DNA of 64,000 nt from Sinorhizobium glycinis (lineage in GTDB: Bacteria > Pseudomonadota > Alphaproteobacteria > Rhizobiales > Rhizobiaceae): contig NZ_LPUX01000053.1 in NCBI RefSeq assembly GCF_001651865.1, positions 992,001 through 1,056,000 of the forward strand. Direction: 5' to 3'. The notes below the pieces were generated by a model, which ran no database searches, was not told the origin of the DNA, and saw only the letters and a list, made by a program, of their open reading frames with translations. Position numbers and translations under genes: made by a program. Position 1 is the stretch's first letter; each line of letters opens with the position of its first letter. Shown here one piece after another: positions 19,029-28,962 of this stretch.

Positions 19029-21713
19029 TCAGCTCGAGGGCTCCGCTTCAACCGCCGCGAAGCGCATGGAAATACGCGTCCCGCGGCGCCTGAGCGCCGG
19101 GCTCTCGGCCTTGATCCGCCCGCCCATCGCCTCGACGAAGGCCTTGCTGATCGTAAGCCCGAGGCCGGTGCCGAGCGCGCGTCCGTCCGGCTTTCCCTTG
19201 CGGAAGAATTTGTCGAAGACGTGCTCGAGATCGGCGGGCGCGATGCCTTTGCCGAGGTCCGTCACCGACAGCACGACCTCGTCGGCCTCCCGCCGGGCAT
19301 AGATGCTGACGGGCTCGTCGCCTCCGAACCGGTCGGCATTGTCGAGCAGGTTGAAGAGGACCTGCCCGAGCAGGACGCCGTCGCCGCGCATCAACGGCAG
19401 GTCGGCGGCGATGCTGGTCTCGAAAATCCGGCCGGGAAAGTATTTTCGCGCCCGTTCCACGGCTGAGTGGACGACGTCCGCCACATCGACCCGATCGCGC
19501 CTGGCATTGATCGTCCCCGCCTCGATCCGGTTCATGTCGAGCAGGTTGGCAACGAAGTGCATCAGCCTGCCGCTTTCCTCCTCGATCGAGTTCAGAAGAT
19601 CATCCCGGCTCTCGTCAGGCATTCCTTCGTGACGCTGGCGCAGGGTCGTCACTGCGCCGCTGATCGTCGCCAAAGGGGTCGTCAGCTCGTGGGATAGCGA
19701 CGAAAGCAGAGCAGCACGGAATCTCTCGCCCTCGAGCTGGGCGGCCTGATCGAAGCTTTCGCGTGATAGCCGGGCGCGGTCGACGGCGATCGCGGTCTGG
19801 TCGAGAATGGCGGCAAGGGCCCGTTCCTCGTTGATGTCGAGAGGGCTGTCCTCCTGCAGAAAGCCGCAAACGCCGACGACACCCTGCGGGCTTGTGAGCG
19901 GCCTGAACTGAAACGGACTGTTCGGCAGCGTGCCGGTGTCATTGCCGGCAGCCTCCTTCTTCTCGAAAGCCCAGCGCGCCGCCATCATGTCGCTGACGCT
20001 GAGCTCGGTGTCCGGTGGCCAGGCGACCCTCACGGCCAGATCGCCGTGTTCCGGCAGCAACAGCACGGCATTGCGCCTCAGCGTCCCCTGGATCTGGGTG
20101 ACGGCCGCCCAGAGCACGTCTTCGGCATTGGCGGTGCCGGAAAGCTTGCGGGTAAAATCATAGAGCGCCTGCGTCGCGGTCGCCCGGTCCCTTGCGGTCT
20201 TCGCCTGCTCGCGAACACGCGAGGCAAGGCCGCCGGCGAGCGCCGCAGCCGCCAGGAAAACGAAAAGCGCGAAGACCTCGTGCGGCTCCGCCACCGTGAA
20301 CGTGCCGACCGGCTCGATGAAGAAGAAATTGTAGGCGACAACGGAAAACAGCGCGGCTGCCAAGGCGGCGAGATAACCGGCGTAAACCGCCGAGGCGAGC
20401 ACGGCGAGGAGATAGAGAAGCGAAATATTCTGCAGGATGATGAAGTGCTCGATCAGCAGGCCGAGCACTGTCGCCAGCCCGACGGCGCCACCGGCTATGC
20501 CGAGCGCTCGGCCGAATCCCTCCGGCAGCAGCTGTTTGCTTCGAAGCTTCGGCTTGGCGGCCGGCTCGATCTTGCCGGTGACGAGATGAATGCCGATGCC
20601 CGAGACGCGCTTGGCCAGCGCGTCGGGCAAGGAGGCGCGGAACAGGCTCAGCGGGAACCAGTGGCGCCGCGCGCCGATGACGATCTGCGTCGCATGTTCG
20701 CGCCTCGCAAGCTTCAGGATCTCCTCGACGAAATCGCTGCCGATGACGCGACGCGTCTCGGCGCCCAGTTGCTCGGCAAGACGGAAGGTCTCGTCGAGTT
20801 GCCGCACCGCCTCGCCATCGCCCGAGGCGCGATCCGCACGCTCGATGGAAACGACGATCCAGCCGGCGTTGAGGCCAGAGGCAAGCCGGCTTGCCGTCCT
20901 CACCACCTTTTCCGACAGCGGATCCGGGCCGATGCAGACGAGAAGCCTCTCGCCGGCCGGCCAGGGACCCTCTATGGCATTCTGCTTGAGGTAGTCGACC
21001 ATCTGGTCGTCGACCCGGTCGGCGGTCCGCCTCAGCGCCAGTTCGCGCAGCGCCGTCAGATTGCCGAGGCGGAAGAAATTATCGACGGCGCGCTTGGCGC
21101 TATCGGGCAGATAGACCTTGCCTTCCTTCAGCCGGTCGATCAGTTCCGCCGGCGGCAGGTCCACCAGCAGCACCTCGTCGGCGCGGTTCAGAACCGTGTC
21201 GGGAATGCGCTCGCGCACGGGCACGCCGGCAATCTGCGCGACGACGTCAGACAGGCTTTCGAGGTGTTGGATGTTGAGCGCCGTCCAGACATCGATGCCG
21301 GCATCCACCAGTTCCTCGATGTCCTGGTAGCGCTTGGGATGCCGGCCCTCGCCGAGATTGGTATGGGCGAGCTCATCGACGACGATGATCCGCGGACGTC
21401 GCGCCAAAGCGGCGTCGAGATCGAATTCATGGAGCGTGCGCCCGCTATGCACTACTTCGCGGCGCGGCAAGACTTCCAGCCCTTCGAGCAGAGCCGCGGT
21501 TTCGCTGCGCCCATGTGTCTCGACAAGTCCGATGACAATATCGGCGCCCTCTTCCTTGAGGCGCTGCGCCCGCATCAGCATGGCGTAGGTCTTGCCGACG
21601 CCCGGCGCGGCGCCGAGGAACACCGTCAGCTTCCCTCTGCCGCCCTTTTCGGCCAGCGCCAGCAGGGCATCGGGATCGGGGCGGCTTTCGAGGTCGCGAT
21701 CAGTGTCGGACAT
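19029..21713 (-). CDS. kdpD: KdpD-type sensor histidine kinase, orphan
   Basis: Complete KdpD, 894 residues: N-terminal KdpD domain with Walker A-like GAAPGVGKTYAML and VDELAHTN, a universal-stress-type domain near 250-370, four membrane helices near 400-500, a GAF region, phosphoacceptor His in SSLSHELTTPLATISG, and an ATPase domain with NLLDNADRFG and GTGLGLTISKAFVEAMGG. KdpD normally senses low potassium or osmotic stress and phosphorylates KdpE to turn on the KdpFABC pump. No kdpE or kdpABC is adjacent: upstream is an AI-2E transporter and downstream a lipid cassette. Partner genes may be elsewhere. Confidence 0.93.
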   Translation of the reverse strand: MSDTDRDLESRPDPDALLALAEKGGRGKLTVFLGAAPGVGKTYAMLMRAQRLKEEGADIVIGLVETHGRSETAALLEGLEVLPRREVVHSGRTLHEFDLDAALARRPRIIVVDELAHTNLGEGRHPKRYQDIEELVDAGIDVWTALNIQHLESLSDVVAQIAGVPVRERIPDTVLNRADEVLLVDLPPAELIDRLKEGKVYLPDSAKRAVDNFFRLGNLTALRELALRRTADRVDDQMVDYLKQNAIEGPWPAGERLLVCIGPDPLSEKVVRTASRLASGLNAGWIVVSIERADRASGDGEAVRQLDETFRLAEQLGAETRRVIGSDFVEEILKLARREHATQIVIGARRHWFPLSLFRASLPDALAKRVSGIGIHLVTGKIEPAAKPKLRSKQLLPEGFGRALGIAGGAVGLATVLGLLIEHFIILQNISLLYLLAVLASAVYAGYLAALAAALFSVVAYNFFFIEPVGTFTVAEPHEVFALFVFLAAAALAGGLASRVREQAKTARDRATATQALYDFTRKLSGTANAEDVLWAAVTQIQGTLRRNAVLLLPEHGDLAVRVAWPPDTELSVSDMMAARWAFEKKEAAGNDTGTLPNSPFQFRPLTSPQGVVGVCGFLQEDSPLDINEERALAAILDQTAIAVDRARLSRESFDQAAQLEGERFRAALLSSLSHELTTPLATISGAVTTLRQRHEGMPDESRDDLLNSIEEESGRLMHFVANLLDMNRIEAGTINARRDRVDVADVVHSAVERARKYFPGRIFETSIAADLPLMRGDGVLLGQVLFNLLDNADRFGGDEPVSIYARREADEVVLSVTDLGKGIAPADLEHVFDKFFRKGKPDGRALGTGLGLTISKAFVEAMGGRIKAESPALRRRGTRISMRFAAVEAEPSS

Positions 21714-21813
21714 GCAATCTCTCGAACTCGATCCTCAGCAGGTTCATTTCTGTGAAAGCGATGCGCGGCCAGGCAATACCTTCGAGAAAACAAGACCGGA
21801 GCCGGGGCCGATC

Positions 21814-22989
21814 CTATTTTGCGGCGATGTCCACCCTGGAGACCGGCTTTGCCGCCGGCTCCGGCTGGTTCGTCACCTCGTGCATCCACTCCCGCCAGAT
21901 CGCTACGAGCAGCGCCATCAGCACCGGTCCGACGAAAAGGCCAAGGAATCCCATTGTCTTGACGCCGCCGACGAGGCCGAAGAAGGTCGGCAGGAAGGGC
22001 AGCTTGATCGGGCCGCCAACGAGCCTTGGGCGAAGCGTCTTGTCGACGATGAAGAGCTCTGTCGTTCCCCAGGCAAAGAGCGCGACGCCGTGGAACGGCG
22101 AGCCGCTCGCCACCAGATAGATCGACACGAGGGTGAAGCAGAGCGGCGCGCCGCCCGGAATGAGCGCCATGAGACCGGTGATGATGCCGAGCGTTACCGG
22201 GGAGGGCACGCCGGCAAGCCAATAGGCGACGCCGAGAACGATGCCCTCGCCGATCGCAATGATGCCCATGCCGGTCACCGTCGAGCTGATGGTGAGCGGC
22301 ACGACGCGCGACAGGCGCTCCCAGCGCATCGGGAAAATCTGCTCGCCGAGCCGATCGAGCTGCTTCGAAAAGGCGTGGCCATCTCGATAGACGAAGAACA
22401 GCGTGATCAGCATGAAAAGCAGCGTCAGGAAGGACTGGAAGGCGGAGGCGCCGATCACCAGGACGCCGCGGTAGATGTTGCCGATATTGGAGCCGCTGAC
22501 GAGCTGGACCATTTCGCCAAGTGCGCCTGGATGGCCGACATATTTCACCCACTGCTGGCCAAGCCAGGCGCCGGCCACCGGGATGGTCGTCAGCCAGGCC
22601 GGGACCGGCGCCCCGTTCACGTTGGTTTCCACCGCCCAGACGAGCCAGTCGCGCACCTCGTCCACGGCATAGGCCGCGGCGATCGAGATGGGCACGACGA
22701 TGAAGGCGACGACGGAGGTGATGGCGATGGTTGCCGCGAGCGTCCGATTGCCGTTCAGGGCCTGCAGCAGCCGACGGTAGATCGGCCAGCTGGCAAAGCC
22801 GATGACGACGGCGGCAAGCACCGGCACGACGAAGCCATGGAAGAAATAGACGCCGGCGAGCAGCACGAGGACGAGCAGCCAGCGCGCCGCCGAGATCGGC
22901 AGGACGAGGGCCGAGCGCGAATGGGGAGGCTGCCCGAAGAGCCGCGGCTCCGCCGGGAGATTTTCTCGCTCACGATTGCCCAATTGCAC
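21814..22989 (-). CDS. AI-2E family transporter
   Basis: A 391-residue membrane protein with seven to eight helices typical of the AI-2E/PerM family. Characteristic segments are the N-terminal helix pair ALVLPISAARWLLVLVLLAGVYFFHGFVVPVLAAVVIGFASWPIY, a central soluble stretch near 110-170, and the C-terminal GIITGLMALIPGGAPLCF and FGLVGGVKTMGFLGLFVGPVLMALL. Family members export signals, ions or other small solutes; substrate cannot be told. GTG at 22989 is favoured by GGAGG 8 bases upstream; the frame runs open to 23145. It lies 100 bases upstream of kdpD on the same strand. Confidence 0.88.
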   Translation of the reverse strand: MQLGNRERENLPAEPRLFGQPPHSRSALVLPISAARWLLVLVLLAGVYFFHGFVVPVLAAVVIGFASWPIYRRLLQALNGNRTLAATIAITSVVAFIVVPISIAAAYAVDEVRDWLVWAVETNVNGAPVPAWLTTIPVAGAWLGQQWVKYVGHPGALGEMVQLVSGSNIGNIYRGVLVIGASAFQSFLTLLFMLITLFFVYRDGHAFSKQLDRLGEQIFPMRWERLSRVVPLTISSTVTGMGIIAIGEGIVLGVAYWLAGVPSPVTLGIITGLMALIPGGAPLCFTLVSIYLVASGSPFHGVALFAWGTTELFIVDKTLRPRLVGGPIKLPFLPTFFGLVGGVKTMGFLGLFVGPVLMALLVAIWREWMHEVTNQPEPAAKPVSRVDIAAK

Positions 22990-23379
22990 CTGTAGTCCTC
23001 CGTCTCTCAAGAACCTTACAACAATCCCGCAGCCTTTCCAGCCCGCATCCTTCCTCCATGCGCGCTTTCGGCATAAAGAGGGTCGCGCCTCCAAATCATC
23101 GCGCTGGTTCGGGATCAATTCACAATTGCCGTGATCGCCTGCCACGGGTCTAGCGGAGAGAGATGACAGGGAGATTTCGATTGTTTTCGCCTGCCTGTCG
23201 GTAAATCCGTCCCCTGCATATGCGTCGTTGTTATTGACGTTTACGTCAAAGTTATTTAATTCCGATTAGTGCTTGAAGAGACGCTGCAAAAACAGCATCT
23301 TCGATCGGGAGGGAAGATCGGGAGGGATTTTTCTTCGCCGTGAGCAAGGCAGTTCGTTGCCACCAGAGGGAGAGAGATC
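22990..23379. other. Intergenic region between AI-2E transporter and fadD
   Basis: A 390-base gap between divergent genes. It holds the palindrome at 23234-23249 and AT-rich sequence after it that could be the fadD promoter. No credible open reading frame was seen apart from the unsupported upstream extension of the transporter frame. Confidence 0.6.
23234..23249. promoter_or_regulatory. Palindromic operator candidate before fadD
   Basis: TTGACGTTTACGTCAA: 7-base arms TTGACGT / ACGTCAA around TT. It lies 131 bases before the fadD ATG and shares the core TTGACGTTTACG with the palindrome before the nitronate monooxygenase. A regulator of fatty or branched-chain acyl breakdown is the likely binder, by inference. 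Confidence 0.55.
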
Positions 23380-25080
23380 ATGGCGGAAGCAAGCATGCAG
23401 CAGACGGGATCCGGCGCGGGAAAAAACTGGGTCAAGTCCTATCCGCCGGGCGTGCCCGCCGAAATCGGACCGCTGCCCTATCGCTCGCTCGGCGAGTTCT
23501 TCGACCATGCGGTGGCGCAGCATTCCTGGCGCCCCGCCTTCACCTGCATGGGCAAGTCGCTGACCTTCGCCGATCTCAATGCCCATTCGGGCCGGATCGG
23601 CGCCTGGCTGCAGTCGCTCGGCCTGGCGAAAGGCGATCGCGTCGCCGTCATGATGCCGAACATCCTGCAGAACCCGGTGATCGTCTATGGCATTCTCAGG
23701 GCCGGCTACACGGTCGTCAACGTCAATCCGCTCTACACGCCGCGCGAGCTCCAGCACCAGTTGGTCGATGCCGGCGCCAAGGCGATTTTCGTGCTGGAAA
23801 ACTTCGCCCATACCGTCGAGCAGGTCGTCGCACGCACCAAGGTCAAGCATGTGGTGGTCGCGACGATGGGCGACATGCTCGGGGTGAAGGGCCTCGTCGT
23901 CAATCTCGTCGTGCGCCGCGTGAAAAAGCTCGTTCCCGCCTGGTCGCTGCCGGGCCACCTCTCCTTCCGCACGGTTCTTGCGAAGGGCGAGAAGCTTTCC
24001 CTTGCGAAGCCCAATATCGGGCCGAGCGATGTCGCCTTCCTGCAATATACCGGCGGCACCACCGGCGTTTCCAAAGGCGCCACCCTCACCCATGCCAATC
24101 TTCTGTCCAACATGGCCCAGATGGAGGTCTGGCTGAATACGGCATTCCTGCGCAAGCCGCGCCCGGAAAGCCTCACCTTCATGTGCGCCTTGCCGCTCTA
24201 CCACATCTTCGCGCTGACGGTGAACTCGCTGATGGGGCTCGCGACCGGCGGCAACAACGTCCTGATCCCCAATCCACGCGACATTCCCGCCTTCGTCAAG
24301 GAACTGGGCAAGTACAAGACCAACATCTTCCCCGGGCTCAACACGCTGTTCAACGCGCTGATGAACAATGCGGAGTTTCAGAAGCTCGACTTCTCCTCGC
24401 TGATCCTCACATTCGGCGGCGGCATGGCGGTGCAGCGACCCGTCGCCGAGCGCTGGCTCGCCATGACCCACTGCCCGATCCATGAAGGCTACGGGCTTTC
24501 GGAAACCTCGCCGGTCGCCACCGCCAACCGGCTCGATACGGACGAGTTCACCGGCACGATCGGCATGCCGCTCCCTTCGACCGAAGTCGAGATCCGTGAT
24601 GAAAACGGCAACGCGCTGCCGGTCGGCGAAATCGGCGAGATCTGCATCCGCGGCCCGCAGGTGATGGCCGGCTACTGGCAGCGCCCCGACGAGACGGCGA
24701 AGGCGATTTCGCCGGACGGTTTCTTCCGCACCGGCGACATCGGCTTCATGAATGCCGCCGGGCTGACGAAGATCGTCGACCGCAAGAAGGACATGATCCT
24801 CGTTTCCGGCTTCAACGTCTTCCCGAACGAGATCGAAGAGGTCGTGGCAACGCATCCGGGCATTCTCGAATGCGCAGCGATCGGCATCCCCGATCCGCAC
24901 TCCGGCGAGGCGGTCAAGCTCTTCGTCGTGCGCAAGGATCCGAACCTTACCGAAGGCGACGTCAAGCGTCACTGCGCCGAACATCTTACAAACTACAAGC
25001 GGCCGAGACACGTCGAGTTCCGCGACGAACTGCCGAAGTCCAATGTCGGCAAGATCCTGCGCAAGGATTTGCGCGACTGA
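23380..25080 (+). CDS. fadD: Long-chain acyl-CoA synthetase (FadD type)
   Basis: AMP-forming acyl-CoA ligase of 566 residues that activates fatty acids for beta-oxidation at the inner membrane face. Motifs: the P-loop YTGGTTGVSKGATLTH near 222-237, GYGLSETSPV near 370, the TGDIGF motif near 450, and the catalytic C-terminal lysine in PKSNVGKILRKDLRD at the very end. GGGAGAGAG lies just before the ATG. In S. meliloti fadD is also known to influence swarming; whether that applies here was not tested. Confidence 0.94.
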   Translation: MAEASMQQTGSGAGKNWVKSYPPGVPAEIGPLPYRSLGEFFDHAVAQHSWRPAFTCMGKSLTFADLNAHSGRIGAWLQSLGLAKGDRVAVMMPNILQNPVIVYGILRAGYTVVNVNPLYTPRELQHQLVDAGAKAIFVLENFAHTVEQVVARTKVKHVVVATMGDMLGVKGLVVNLVVRRVKKLVPAWSLPGHLSFRTVLAKGEKLSLAKPNIGPSDVAFLQYTGGTTGVSKGATLTHANLLSNMAQMEVWLNTAFLRKPRPESLTFMCALPLYHIFALTVNSLMGLATGGNNVLIPNPRDIPAFVKELGKYKTNIFPGLNTLFNALMNNAEFQKLDFSSLILTFGGGMAVQRPVAERWLAMTHCPIHEGYGLSETSPVATANRLDTDEFTGTIGMPLPSTEVEIRDENGNALPVGEIGEICIRGPQVMAGYWQRPDETAKAISPDGFFRTGDIGFMNAAGLTKIVDRKKDMILVSGFNVFPNEIEEVVATHPGILECAAIGIPDPHSGEAVKLFVVRKDPNLTEGDVKRHCAEHLTNYKRPRHVEFRDELPKSNVGKILRKDLRD

Positions 25081-25127
25081 TCATTTCGCTCGAAGCGCGG
25101 TAAAGCCCCTCCTCCGGCTGCCGCCAC

Positions 25128-25151
25128 CTTCTCCCCGCGAGCGGGGCGAAG
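25128..25151 (+). terminator. Hairpin 48 bases after fadD
   Basis: CTTC-T-CCCCGC pairs with GCGGGG-C-GAAG around a GA loop. It is part of a repeat commonly seen between rhizobial genes and may end fadD transcription. There is no T run, so terminator function is uncertain. Confidence 0.45.
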
Positions 25152-25215
25152 GAGACTCGTGGCAGCGCCTCAACCTCCAAAGTCCCCTCTTTCCGCCTGC
25201 GAGGATAGGGTTAGT

Positions 25216-25234
25216 CCTCGGGTTAAACCCGAGG
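25216..25234. repeat. 19-base palindrome between fadD and pgi
   Basis: CCTCGGGTT and AACCCGAGG are exact complements separated by one base. It could form a short hairpin in RNA or be part of the degenerate intergenic repeat beside it. There is no evidence for a specific binder. Confidence 0.4.
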
Positions 25235-25401
25235 AGAGGGGCAGACCACTCTGAAAACAGCCCCCATGTTTTCAGCGACATGAAATACGGGACGGCGTCG
25301 CAGCAGCCTCCTTTTTTCGCTGCAGCGCACACCTGCCCTTGATTTGCCATGTCTAAACCGACTAGCTATCGCAGCCGATTTCCGATGCAAGGAGCCCTGC
25401 G

Positions 25402-27027
25402 ATGAAAGCGCTTGTCGAAACCCTCAAAGCCACTGCACGCGAGACCAATGCAGCCGATATCCGTGCCGCCTTCGCGGCCGATCCGAACCGCTTTGCGCGC
25501 TTCAGCACGAAACTTGGCGACCTGCTCCTCGACTATTCGAAATGCGCCGTCAACGACCAGATCCTTCAGGGTCTAGAGGCGCTGGCAAAGGCCGCCAAGG
25601 TCGAAGAAAAGCGCGACGCCATGTTCCGTGGCGACGTCATCAACATTACCGAGGAGCGCGCCGTCCTGCATACCGCGCTCCGGAACCGGTCCAACCGGCC
25701 GATCCTCGTCGGCGGCAAGGATGTCATGCCTGACGTCAACGCCGTTCTGGAGGCGATGGGCGCCTTTGCCGACAAGGTCCGTTCGGGAGCCTTGAAGGGC
25801 GCCACCGGCAAGAAGATCACCGACGTCGTCAATATCGGCATCGGCGGTTCCGACCTCGGCCCGGTGATGGCGACGCTGGCGCTCGCCCCCTTCCATGACG
25901 GTCCGCGGCTGCACTTCGTTTCCAATGTCGACGGTGCTCATATCGCCGACACCTTGAAGCTCCTCGACCCGGAGACATCGCTGTTCATCGTCGCCTCCAA
26001 GACCTTCACGACGATCGAGACGATGACCAATGCGGCGACAGCGCGCGCCTTCATCGCTGGCAGGCTCGGCGAGGCGGCGGTCGGCCACCACTTCGCAGCC
26101 GTCTCCACCGCGCTCGACAAGGTCGCCGCCTTCGGCATCGACGCCGCCCGCGTCTTCGGCTTCTGGGACTGGGTCGGCGGGCGCTATTCGATCTGGTCGG
26201 CGATCGGCCTGCCGCTGATGATTGCCATCGGCAGTGAGAATTTCGGCCGCTTGCTCGACGGTGGCCACGCGATCGACGAACATTTCCGTACCGCGCCGGT
26301 CTGCGAGAACATACCGATGCTGCTTGGCCTCATCGGCTTCTACCATCGCAACGTGCTCGGCTATCCGTCGCGGGCGATCCTGCCCTACGACCAGCGTCTG
26401 GCGCGCTTCCCCGCGTATTTGCAGCAGCTCGACATGGAGTCGAACGGTAAGGCCGTGACGCTCGACAGCAAGCCGGTGGAGTTTGCGACCGGGCCTGTGG
26501 TCTGGGGCGAGCCCGGCACCAACGGGCAGCACGCCTTCTACCAGCTCATCCACCAGGGCACCGACATCATTCCGGCCGAGTTCATGATCGCCGCCAATGG
26601 CCACGAAAAGGACTTGCGCCACCAGCACCAGCTGCTGATCGCCAACTGCCTGGCGCAGTCGGAAGCGCTGATGAAGGGCCGCACGCTGACTGAGGCCAAG
26701 GCCCAGCTCACCTCGAAGGGCATGGACGAGGCCAAGGCCGACAGGATCGCGCCGCACCGCGTCTTCACCGGCAACCGACCGTCGCTGACCTTCGTCTACG
26801 ACCAGCTCGACCCCTTCGCGCTCGGCCGCCTGATCGCCCTTTATGAGCACCGCGTCTTCGTCGAAGGCGCGCTCTTCAACATCAACTCCTTCGACCAGTG
26901 GGGCGTCGAGCTCGGCAAGGAACTGGCGACCGGCCTGCTTCCGGTCGTCGAAGGCACGGAGAGTGCCGAGGGACACGATTCCTCGACCGCTGGCCTGGTG
27001 ACCGCGCTGCTGAAGGCGGCGCGGTGA
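25402..27027 (+). CDS. pgi: Glucose-6-phosphate isomerase
   Basis: Interconverts glucose 6-phosphate and fructose 6-phosphate in the cytosol. The 541-residue protein has the family blocks [16 protein letters not shown] near 150, [16 protein letters not shown] near 195, [18 protein letters not shown] near 255, and the catalytic [27 protein letters not shown] near 370-395. AAGGAGCCCTGCG precedes the ATG. It is upstream of and convergent with a fructokinase, and both would process sugar brought in by the Frc importer. A mosaic repeat begins 28 bases after the stop. Confidence 0.97.
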   Translation: MKALVETLKATARETNAADIRAAFAADPNRFARFSTKLGDLLLDYSKCAVNDQILQGLEALAKAAKVEEKRDAMFRGDVINITEERAVLHTALRNRSNRPILVGGKDVMPDVNAVLEAMGAFADKVRSGALKGATGKKITDVVNIGIGGSDLGPVMATLALAPFHDGPRLHFVSNVDGAHIADTLKLLDPETSLFIVASKTFTTIETMTNAATARAFIAGRLGEAAVGHHFAAVSTALDKVAAFGIDAARVFGFWDWVGGRYSIWSAIGLPLMIAIGSENFGRLLDGGHAIDEHFRTAPVCENIPMLLGLIGFYHRNVLGYPSRAILPYDQRLARFPAYLQQLDMESNGKAVTLDSKPVEFATGPVVWGEPGTNGQHAFYQLIHQGTDIIPAEFMIAANGHEKDLRHQHQLLIANCLAQSEALMKGRTLTEAKAQLTSKGMDEAKADRIAPHRVFTGNRPSLTFVYDQLDPFALGRLIALYEHRVFVEGALFNINSFDQWGVELGKELATGLLPVVEGTESAEGHDSSTAGLVTALLKAAR

Positions 27028-27055
27028 GCGAAAAAACAAGGAGTGCAGAAGAAGC

Positions 27056-27220
27056 ACCCCCTCTGGCTGCCGCCATCTCCCCCACAAGGGGGAGAATCCG
27101 TACGGCACCGCCGGCGCCCAACCCGGGCGACCCCCTTGTAGAAACGTTCCGATCGGAGTGATGGGGCAGCCGCGCCGATTCTCCCCCCTTGTGGGGGAGA
27201 TGGCGGCAGCCAGAGGGGGT
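27056..27220. repeat. Mosaic intergenic element: 43/44-bp inverted repeat pair
   Basis: The arm 27056-27098 (starting ACCCCCTCTGGCTGCCGCCA) is the reverse complement of 27177-27220, except that one arm has five Gs and the other six in the G run. The spacer is 78 bases. The arms are close relatives of those behind ppk2 at 13876, differing mainly in the GCTGCCGCC versus GCCTGCCGGCC palindrome. It separates the convergent pgi and fructokinase genes. Confidence 0.85.
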
Positions 27221-27260
27221 ATGGACGGCCGCGTTCCGATCGGTCGGAATATACCGCAGA

Positions 27261-28187
27261 TTACAGCCCGATTTCGTGTTTCCACGGCGGATTGGCGCCG
27301 GCGCGCGATACGGTTACGGCGGCCGCCTTGGCGCCGAGCGCCAGCGCCTGCCGGACCGCATCGTCGCTCAGGTCTGCGACCTGTTGCTTGGTCAACAGAT
27401 TGTTGAGCTTCAGCGAGGCGAGCACGCCGGCATCGAACGTGTCGCCGGCGCCGACCGTGTCGACGACCGTGACCCGCTCGCTCGCCACCTCGACCTTGTG
27501 GCTCTTCGTATAGCCGGCGGCGCCGTCGGCGCCCCTCGTGATCACCACCAGCTTGGGCCCCCGCTGCAGCCATTCGGCCGCGAGCGTATCATGGCTGCCC
27601 TCCATGCCGAACCAGGCAAGATCCTCGTCGGAGAACTTGATGATGTCCGACATCGTCGCCATGCGGTTCATGCGGGCGAGATGGGCCTCCCGGTCCTTGA
27701 TGAAACCGGGCCGGATGTTAGGATCGAAGGAGATCACCCGCTTTTCGTGTTCACGGGCCATCAGCGCCTCGTAGGTCGAGCCGCAGGGTTCGGGAATGAG
27801 GCTGATCGCGCCGAAATGCAGCGCCTCGTAGAAATCGCCGAAGGCGGGCAGATGGTCCGTGGTGATCATCCGCCCGGCGGTGTTCTCGTCGAAGAAGGCG
27901 TAGCTCGCATGTCCGTTGACGAGTTTCACGAAGGCGAGTGTCGTGTGCAGCGGCAGCGTGGCGCAGGGGCCGAAATCGACGTTTGCTGCCTTCAGCGTCT
28001 CCCGCAGGATATCGCCGAACATGTCGTCGGAGAGCCCGGTGAAGAATCCGGTCTGGATGCCGAGCCTCCCAAGCGCAATCGCCGTATTGAAGATGGCCCC
28101 CCCGGCATAGGGCGCAAAGGCGCTTTCCCCGGCCGCCGTCTCGCGCGGCAGCATGTCGATCAGAGCCTCTCCGCAGCAAACGATCAT
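27261..28187 (-). CDS. frk: Fructokinase (PfkB/ribokinase family)
   Basis: Sugar kinase of 308 residues. N-terminal PfkB motif is CCGEALIDMLPRET at 4-17, followed by GGAIFNTAIALGRLG near 30-44; the C-terminal signature with the catalytic Asp is DTVGAGDTFDAGVLASL near 248-264. It likely phosphorylates fructose to fructose 6-phosphate, given similarity to rhizobial fructokinases and the nearby pgi and fructose importer. GGGAGGACG is 4 bases before the ATG. Sugar specificity is inferred. Confidence 0.88.
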   Translation of the reverse strand: MIVCCGEALIDMLPRETAAGESAFAPYAGGAIFNTAIALGRLGIQTGFFTGLSDDMFGDILRETLKAANVDFGPCATLPLHTTLAFVKLVNGHASYAFFDENTAGRMITTDHLPAFGDFYEALHFGAISLIPEPCGSTYEALMAREHEKRVISFDPNIRPGFIKDREAHLARMNRMATMSDIIKFSDEDLAWFGMEGSHDTLAAEWLQRGPKLVVITRGADGAAGYTKSHKVEVASERVTVVDTVGAGDTFDAGVLASLKLNNLLTKQQVADLSDDAVRQALALGAKAAAVTVSRAGANPPWKHEIGL

Positions 28188-28240
28188 GAACGTCCTCCCT
28201 TGAAATGTTCCATCGACGAGATCGGCATCCCGGCGCCGCG

Positions 28241-28939
28241 TTACTGGGCAGCGAGCGTGCCGGCGCCGCCATTGCGGGCCGACCAGGCGAGCGGCGCATT
28301 GAGGAAGGCTTCGACCTCGTTCAGCGTCTTCTCGTCGAACAGCGCCTGCTCGCGGGCGACTGCAAGGACGTTGCGCCAGGTGGCGATGTAGTGCAGGTCG
28401 ACGCCCTTCGATTTCATGTTGGCGCGGGCTTCCGGGAAAATATCGTAGTAGAAGAGCGCGATTCCGTGCTCGACGATGCCGCCGGCCGCCCGGATCGCGT
28501 CGATGAACTTGAACATCGAGCCGCCGGCGGTCGTCAGGTCCTCGATCACCAGGACGCGCGCGCCTTCCGGCATGTGGCCCTCGATCTGGGCGTTGCGGCC
28601 GTGGCCCTTCGGCGCCTTGCGCACGTAGATCATCGGCAGGCCGAGCCGTTCGGCAAGCATCGCCGCGAAGGGAATGCCGGCCGTCTCGCCGCCAGCGACC
28701 ACATCGAATTTCTCAAAGCCGGCTTCGCGGAGGATCGTCGCGGCGGCGAAGTCCATCACCGCCGAGCGGATGCGCGGATAGGAGATCAGCTTGCGGCAGT
28801 CGATATAGACCGGGCTCGCCATGCCGGAGGAGAGCCTGTAAGGCTCGTCGGCGCGGAAATGCACCGCCTTGATCTCCCAGAGCATCTTCGCGACCAGCTC
28901 GGCCATCACCGTCTTGTCGGTGAACGCGTTCGAAAACAT
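28241..28939 (-). CDS. pyrE: Orotate phosphoribosyltransferase
   Basis: Pyrimidine biosynthesis enzyme that makes orotidine 5-phosphate from orotate and PRPP. The 232-residue protein has [20 protein letters not shown] near 39-58, [17 protein letters not shown] near 79-95, [10 protein letters not shown], and the PRPP-binding motif [14 protein letters not shown] near 128-141. Start at 28939 has GGAG 5 bases upstream; the open frame extends to 29230 within pyrC. It is 23 bases after pyrC on the same strand: a pyrC-pyrE operon. Confidence 0.96.
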   Translation of the reverse strand: MFSNAFTDKTVMAELVAKMLWEIKAVHFRADEPYRLSSGMASPVYIDCRKLISYPRIRSAVMDFAAATILREAGFEKFDVVAGGETAGIPFAAMLAERLGLPMIYVRKAPKGHGRNAQIEGHMPEGARVLVIEDLTTAGGSMFKFIDAIRAAGGIVEHGIALFYYDIFPEARANMKSKGVDLHYIATWRNVLAVAREQALFDEKTLNEVEAFLNAPLAWSARNGGAGTLAAQ

Positions 28940-28962
28940 GACCTCTCCTTCAAAATCTTTAG

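Larger units (their letters stand above)
25081..25401. other. Intergenic region between fadD and pgi
   Basis: This 321-base gap contains a degenerate repeat unit (CTCCGGCTGCCGCCACCTTCT-like start, of the same style as the mosaic elements), the hairpin at 25128, and a palindrome at 25216. The last 100 bases presumably carry the pgi promoter. No gene is credible in it. Confidence 0.55.
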
